A stretch of DNA of 64,000 nt from Isoetes taiwanensis (Eukaryota; Streptophyta; Lycopodiopsida; Isoetales; Isoetaceae). The notes below the pieces were generated by a model. It was not told where the DNA came from, made no database searches, and saw nothing but the letters and a program-made list of their open reading frames with translations. The stretch covers positions 2,486,968 through 2,550,967 of the forward strand of contig JAJEKV010000111.1 in NCBI GenBank assembly GCA_021234155.1. The letters are read 5' to 3'. Within the stretch, counting starts at the first letter, position 1; every line of letters starts with the position of its first letter. Of this stretch, positions 60,065-64,000 are shown piece by piece. The translations under genes were made by a program, and so were the position numbers.

Positions 60065-61186
60065 ATGTTTTCTATAATATCCATGCAATTGCATAGACTA
60101 CTTGAGATGCATAACAATTTCTACACAGATTACAGTGCAAAAGACAATCGTGATGGCGTCATCACTTTGCCATCGCAAGTTCAAAATATAAATAAAAACA
60201 TTAAAACCAAAAAGAGTTTAGATCTTCTCGCTTAAGTGACTCAGACACTGTTCATCGGCAAGTGTCGCCCTACTAAAGGCAGCTCTTGTTATGATTGCAT
60301 GGCTAACAGATGGCCTGCACCACCCCAACACCGATGCAAGTCAACCACAAGCCTAGGGCAACATTTGATGTTACTCATCGTGTCTAAGAGCTATAAATGC
60401 TGAAAGCCTGCTACATAACCCATCATCACTTAGCAGCTTCTCCCAAAGTTCTTACATTAGATTCAAGAGTAATCTGAATAGAAAAATCATGGTTCTGGTT
60501 CAAAGGGTTAGATGCGTCATCAACATGAGGACTTAGTACAGTATAGCCTGGAATAACCCTAGCTCCAATAATATTTTTAGACCTCTGCATCTCTACCACA
60601 TCAAGCTATTCAGTGCCCTGGTCCTTCACAAAGAACCCATCGAGATCCAAGCAAAAACAATGAAAAACCAACAACACAACAAATTAATTGTGCTAAAGCT
60701 CGGCTTCAAGAGCAACCAACCAAATAAACCAAAAATGGCAACTGTACTAGAACCGACCCATCATATGCATCTTGCAGATGACAGAAAGCAAGCCACAAAC
60801 ACAGCTGGATCTTGAAGCCTATAGCACAAGGAACACAAACAAATAAAATTTCTGTTTGCACAAAGATAACATATGGATACCAAGATCTAACTACTGCCAT
60901 GCTTCCCTAACCAAAGAATCGATGTAGATCATCAAACCCAAATAGAGAGGCAAGTAGCTGCCATGATTTCACCATTCGATGCTATTTCCCAAGCACAAAA
61001 TTTTCAAATGCTGGAATCAAGCCTAAAGTTGGAATACCCATTGTATTCACAAAACCTTGCTCTAAAAATAAAATAAGCCATGCTTCATAAAGCCAAAGCT
61101 AAAAATACCAAGAAAAGTTAAGTTTCAAACACATACACCTCCCCGCCCTAGGGAGTTTGGGCCTGACTAATTGTTTATGGCTCACC
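60065..61186. other. no gene seen
   Basis: AT-rich, no recognisable feature. Confidence 0.3.
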
Positions 61187-61950
61187 TTATATTACATGTC
61201 CTCATGAGCATGCCAACAACAAAAACTAGGTATTGCATTATTGGTCTCAGTGGACGATAAAAAACTATTCTTATTCTTATTCTTATTATTGAATGTTCAA
61301 ACTCTTAAAGTTTTTTGAGAAAAAAATATTGATTAGTATCAAGCCAATGGCACGAACTAAAAATTAAAGTAAGCTAGAGTTTCATTTGTTTGTATTTTTT
61401 TTCGATCTGTTAAGATCTAAATAGCTATGTTGAATCAGTAAAAAGAAGAGACAAATATGTAACTTTAAATACTGGACTAATCAATGCATGTTAGTTTCAA
61501 TGCAATGCCAGATAACATAGCAATATAATTTCTTATGCTATAATCAAATTCATTAAGCATAGGCCGTTGTAGCCACACAACATTGCTATATGGATATTGT
61601 TAAATTGCTCTATGGTTTACTTTATATTACATATCCTCCTGCGGATGCCAACCACAAAAACTAGGTCTTCGTGAATGACAAGAGCTATTCTATTCTATTC
61701 AATTATTATTGAATGTTGAAACTTTTAAGGGTCTTTGAGGAAAAATCTTTGATTAGCATTAGGTCGATGGCACAAATTAAAACTTGACGTAAGCTAGAGT
61801 TTTGTTTATTTGTACTAGGTTCGATTGAATCACTACAAATATGTAATTGTAAAGATTGGACTAATCAATGCATATTAGTTTCAACGCAATGCTAGGCCAA
61901 CATAAAAATATAATTTCTTACGATATAATCAAATTCATTTTCTACTTTCT
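61187..61950 (+). repeat. 435-bp tandem duplication with LINE-tail remnants
   Basis: TTATATTACAT begins matching units at 61187 and 61622. Unit 1 contains TTGGTCTCAGTGGACGATAAAA then TTATTC repeats at 61238-61292 (LINE 3' end, plus orientation; words over 20 bases are by position); unit 2 holds the shortened version ATGACAAGAGC then TATTC at 61669-61700. Both continue through GACTAATCAATGCAT. Copies are moderately diverged. Confidence 0.75.
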
Positions 61951-62066
61951 TATATATTTCTTATATAATGGGCTACTCTATCCTTCCAGAAAATGTGGGC
62001 TCATCTAGGATGTTAATTGTTTTTATATTTTGTACATACTTTTAACATGTACCAAAATGTTATTGC

Positions 62067-62207
62067 CTTGAAGAAAAAATATATAAAAAAGAAAAACATT
62101 TTGGACAAAGAGAAGTAGTTATTTTGTTGTTTTGTTATTCTATTCTATTCTATTCTTGAAGAAAAAATATATAAAAAAGAAAAACATTTTGGACAAAGAG
62201 AAGTAGT
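62067..62207 (+). mobile_element. tail-only retroposon insertion between 53-bp direct repeats
   Basis: Bases 62067-62119 and 62155-62207 are identical (both begin CTTGAAGAAAAAATATATAA). Between them lie 35 bases ending TTATTCTATTCTATTCTATT, the tail of the (TATTC)n LINE family. This looks like a target-site duplication around an insertion that kept only the tail. A tandem duplication with slippage is the alternative. Confidence 0.65.
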
Positions 62208-63266
62208 GAGGTGGCAAGGATTACCAAAGTTTGTTGTCAAGGGCTCTCGTTTTTGTTTTCCAAGATTGATAGTTTCTGGGTCCGCCATAGATATTCTCCA
62301 ACGAACGAAGAAACATTCGTGTGGCTCTCTCCCTATAAATTTGTGGACATAACAAAAGTGGCGATATGGCCATATTCTATGTGATTTTCTTGGGTTGTCC
62401 TATCGAGTGAAGCAATATGTACCTCAAAGTGATGACCATCTATAGAGTCCAAATAACAAGTCAATATATAGCCCCCCTTGTTTGCCGTCCTCGAAATCCA
62501 GATGTAAAGCATACTCAAATGATTATGACTACATGTTAAAGGACCGAACATGTGGAAGCTTGTTTGAAATAGTACTTCTTTGAACACTTCCATCTCCACA
62601 CTCAACAATCTCTTTAAAGCTACCTAGAAGGATTCGAGAAATCATTCATGAGTATTTCATTGGTCCATTAGATATGAAAATCTATAGGGATAATACCAAC
62701 AAAGAGTGGAAGAGAAGTAATCGAACTTAGGCCAATGGTAGCGTGAAAAAAGTAGTGAAAATTCAAAATCTATAAGTCTGTAAAGTTTTGTTCCATTTAG
62801 AATAATGCATCACAGCCATAAGATGGAAAACAATATATCAAAGGACAAAGAGGAATCTCGTGGCAAGGCACGTGGATAGCCTATAGGACAAGCATGCTAA
62901 AGATCATCTAAAGATTATCCTTAAGCAAACAACTAACAAATTTGCAACGTAACAAGTAAGCCCTAAAGCCCATCATGTGTTGATTATGAAGAATTGATCT
63001 CCTTAAAAATGAAACGAGCCCTTCAATTTTCCTTGGCCCTTGGGTTTTCTGGGTTTGTACTATTTCCAAAGCTTTGCTTTAAATGGTGTATTGACTTCTT
63101 TTATATTGCCCCCCCTCCCAAAAAAAAAAAAAAAACCATTTCGCATTCCATGTCACTACTTCTTTTCTCTATTCTTTAGACAACTTCTTTTGTTGCTTGT
63201 CATTGAACTAAAATAACATACATCCCAATGATAGGTCTCAAGGTCCCTTTCATATACTTCTTCGAG
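62208..63266. other. no gene seen
   Basis: AT-rich. A minus-strand frame at 62608-62333 (91 codons) has no recognisable domain. Confidence 0.3.
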
Positions 63267-63434
63267 TCAATTCTAAATTGTTTGAGGGATAATCTTTTCT
63301 TTCATTAAATAAACTCTTACAAAGCCTTATAGTAGATAGACACACTCCTGTCAATTCTAAATTGTTTGAGGGATAATCTTTTCTTTCATTAAATAAACTC
63401 TTACAAAGCCTTATAGTAGATAGACACACTCCTG
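63267..63434. repeat. 84-bp tandem duplication, two essentially identical copies
   Basis: TCAATTCTAAATTGTTTGAG starts units at 63267 and 63351; the second ends at 63434. No differences were seen, so the event is very recent. A repetitive minus-strand ORF results from it. Confidence 0.92.
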
Positions 63435-63505
63435 AACAAGTAAGAAGATAGATAAATACTAGTTTAACATCCACAAGGCCATGGGATGGAACTATACATA
63501 GTGCA

Positions 63506-63705
63506 ACTTTCGGTAGTCTCGAACTCGAGACAGATGTTTTAAGACTAATGTGTTACCACTAGACCATCTGGCCGAACTTTGGGTAGTCTTGAACTTGAGA
63601 TAGATGTGTTAAGACTAATGTGTTACCACTAGACCATCTGGTCGAACTTGAGACATAGTTATTCTACGACTAGTATGTTACCACTAGACCAAAGGCCCGA
63701 GCACA
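63506..63705 (-). repeat. tandem trimer of tRNA-like (SINE-head) units
   Basis: On the minus strand the phrase GGTCTAGTGGTAACA (A-box-like) occurs three times at about 69-70 base spacing. Two of the copies have a B-box-like GAGTTCGAGACT or AAGTTCAAGACT about 35 bases later. The two right-hand units in minus reading are about 90 percent alike; the third is more diverged. The fold lacks a proper acceptor stem, so these are tRNA-derived repeats rather than tRNA genes. Confidence 0.55.
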
Positions 63706-64000
63706 TTCTTCTTATGGTGGTAGCTTGAGAATGTTTTCCACACTATCATATATAACACTGTCAATACTTGTGAACATGTAGTAAACGCACCTTTGCCTTT
63801 TCAAATGACCCATAATTTAGGAAAATTGTAGAGTTGCCCCAATTTTCCAATGATTTGAATTATATAATTTGATAGGGTTGTTGTTCTAGAATAAATTTGC
63901 ACCAAAATCTTATGGTATATGCATGCATATATTTGAGGTAGTACGCTACCCTTTAGTGGGCTGGAGCAAATTGATTGGGTCCTTTTCAATATGATTTTTT
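63706..64000. other. no gene seen
   Basis: AT-rich end of the window. Confidence 0.3.

Noticed and set aside
63250-63474. Minus-strand ORF with a repeated peptide
   Set aside because: Produced by the exact 84-bp tandem duplication; there is no other coding evidence.

Overview
The window looks like nuclear DNA of a land plant. The evidence is one clean ten-exon gene with GT-AG introns that matches a conserved plant family (a ubiquitin-like domain plus leucine-rich repeats), plant-type MULE transposase remnants, plant-type LINE reverse transcriptases and fragments of plant housekeeping genes. I cannot name the species. Most of the 64 kb is transposon-derived or AT-rich sequence without recognisable genes.

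Layout. 1-2.45 kb: one small unplaced ORF among degenerate TGGCCA-type repeats. 2.45-11.91 kb: a 9.46-kb DNA transposon whose two ends are clearly homologous inverted repeats of about 0.7-0.9 kb, each built largely of tiled short palindromes (GATCCC...GGGATC around a CTCCTC spacer). It encloses a broken MULE transposase and an unidentified minus-strand coding-like stretch. 13.5-14.2 kb: a small two-exon Cys/His protein that may be PLATZ-like. 21.67-25.71 kb: a second, unrelated DNA transposon with perfect 21-bp terminal inverted repeats and a degraded transposase-like gene. 29.0-31.7 kb: a broken LINE with a (TATTC)n 3' tail, its end duplicated in tandem; 3'-end fragments of the same family recur at 18.7, 32.0, 61.2-61.7 and 62.1 kb. 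33.3-34.1 kb: two tRNA-like (SINE-like) segments. 34.4-37.8 kb: the intact LRR/ubiquitin-like gene, followed by tandem repeats and a further GATCCC palindrome array at 38.5-38.9 kb. 44.0-47.7 kb: a second palindrome family (GGAAACCCTTCC), a SWIM zinc-finger ORF and a convergent, truncated Ulp1-like protease gene. 48.7-55.2 kb: an eIF5 coding sequence split by a 6.2-kb block made of a GT77 glycosyltransferase fragment and a nearly full-structure but decayed LINE. 55.8-64 kb: a 91-bp palindrome, a three-copy tandem repeat of about 0.65 kb, several short recent tandem duplications and a tRNA-like trimer.

How it fits together. Only the LRR/ubiquitin-like gene is confidently a working host gene; the Cys/His gene is a candidate. 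The rest records repeated transposon insertion, capture or fragmentation of host genes, and local tandem duplication. The least ordinary structure is the MULE-type element whose terminal inverted repeats are arrays of short dyads, together with a second palindrome family next to another SWIM ORF.
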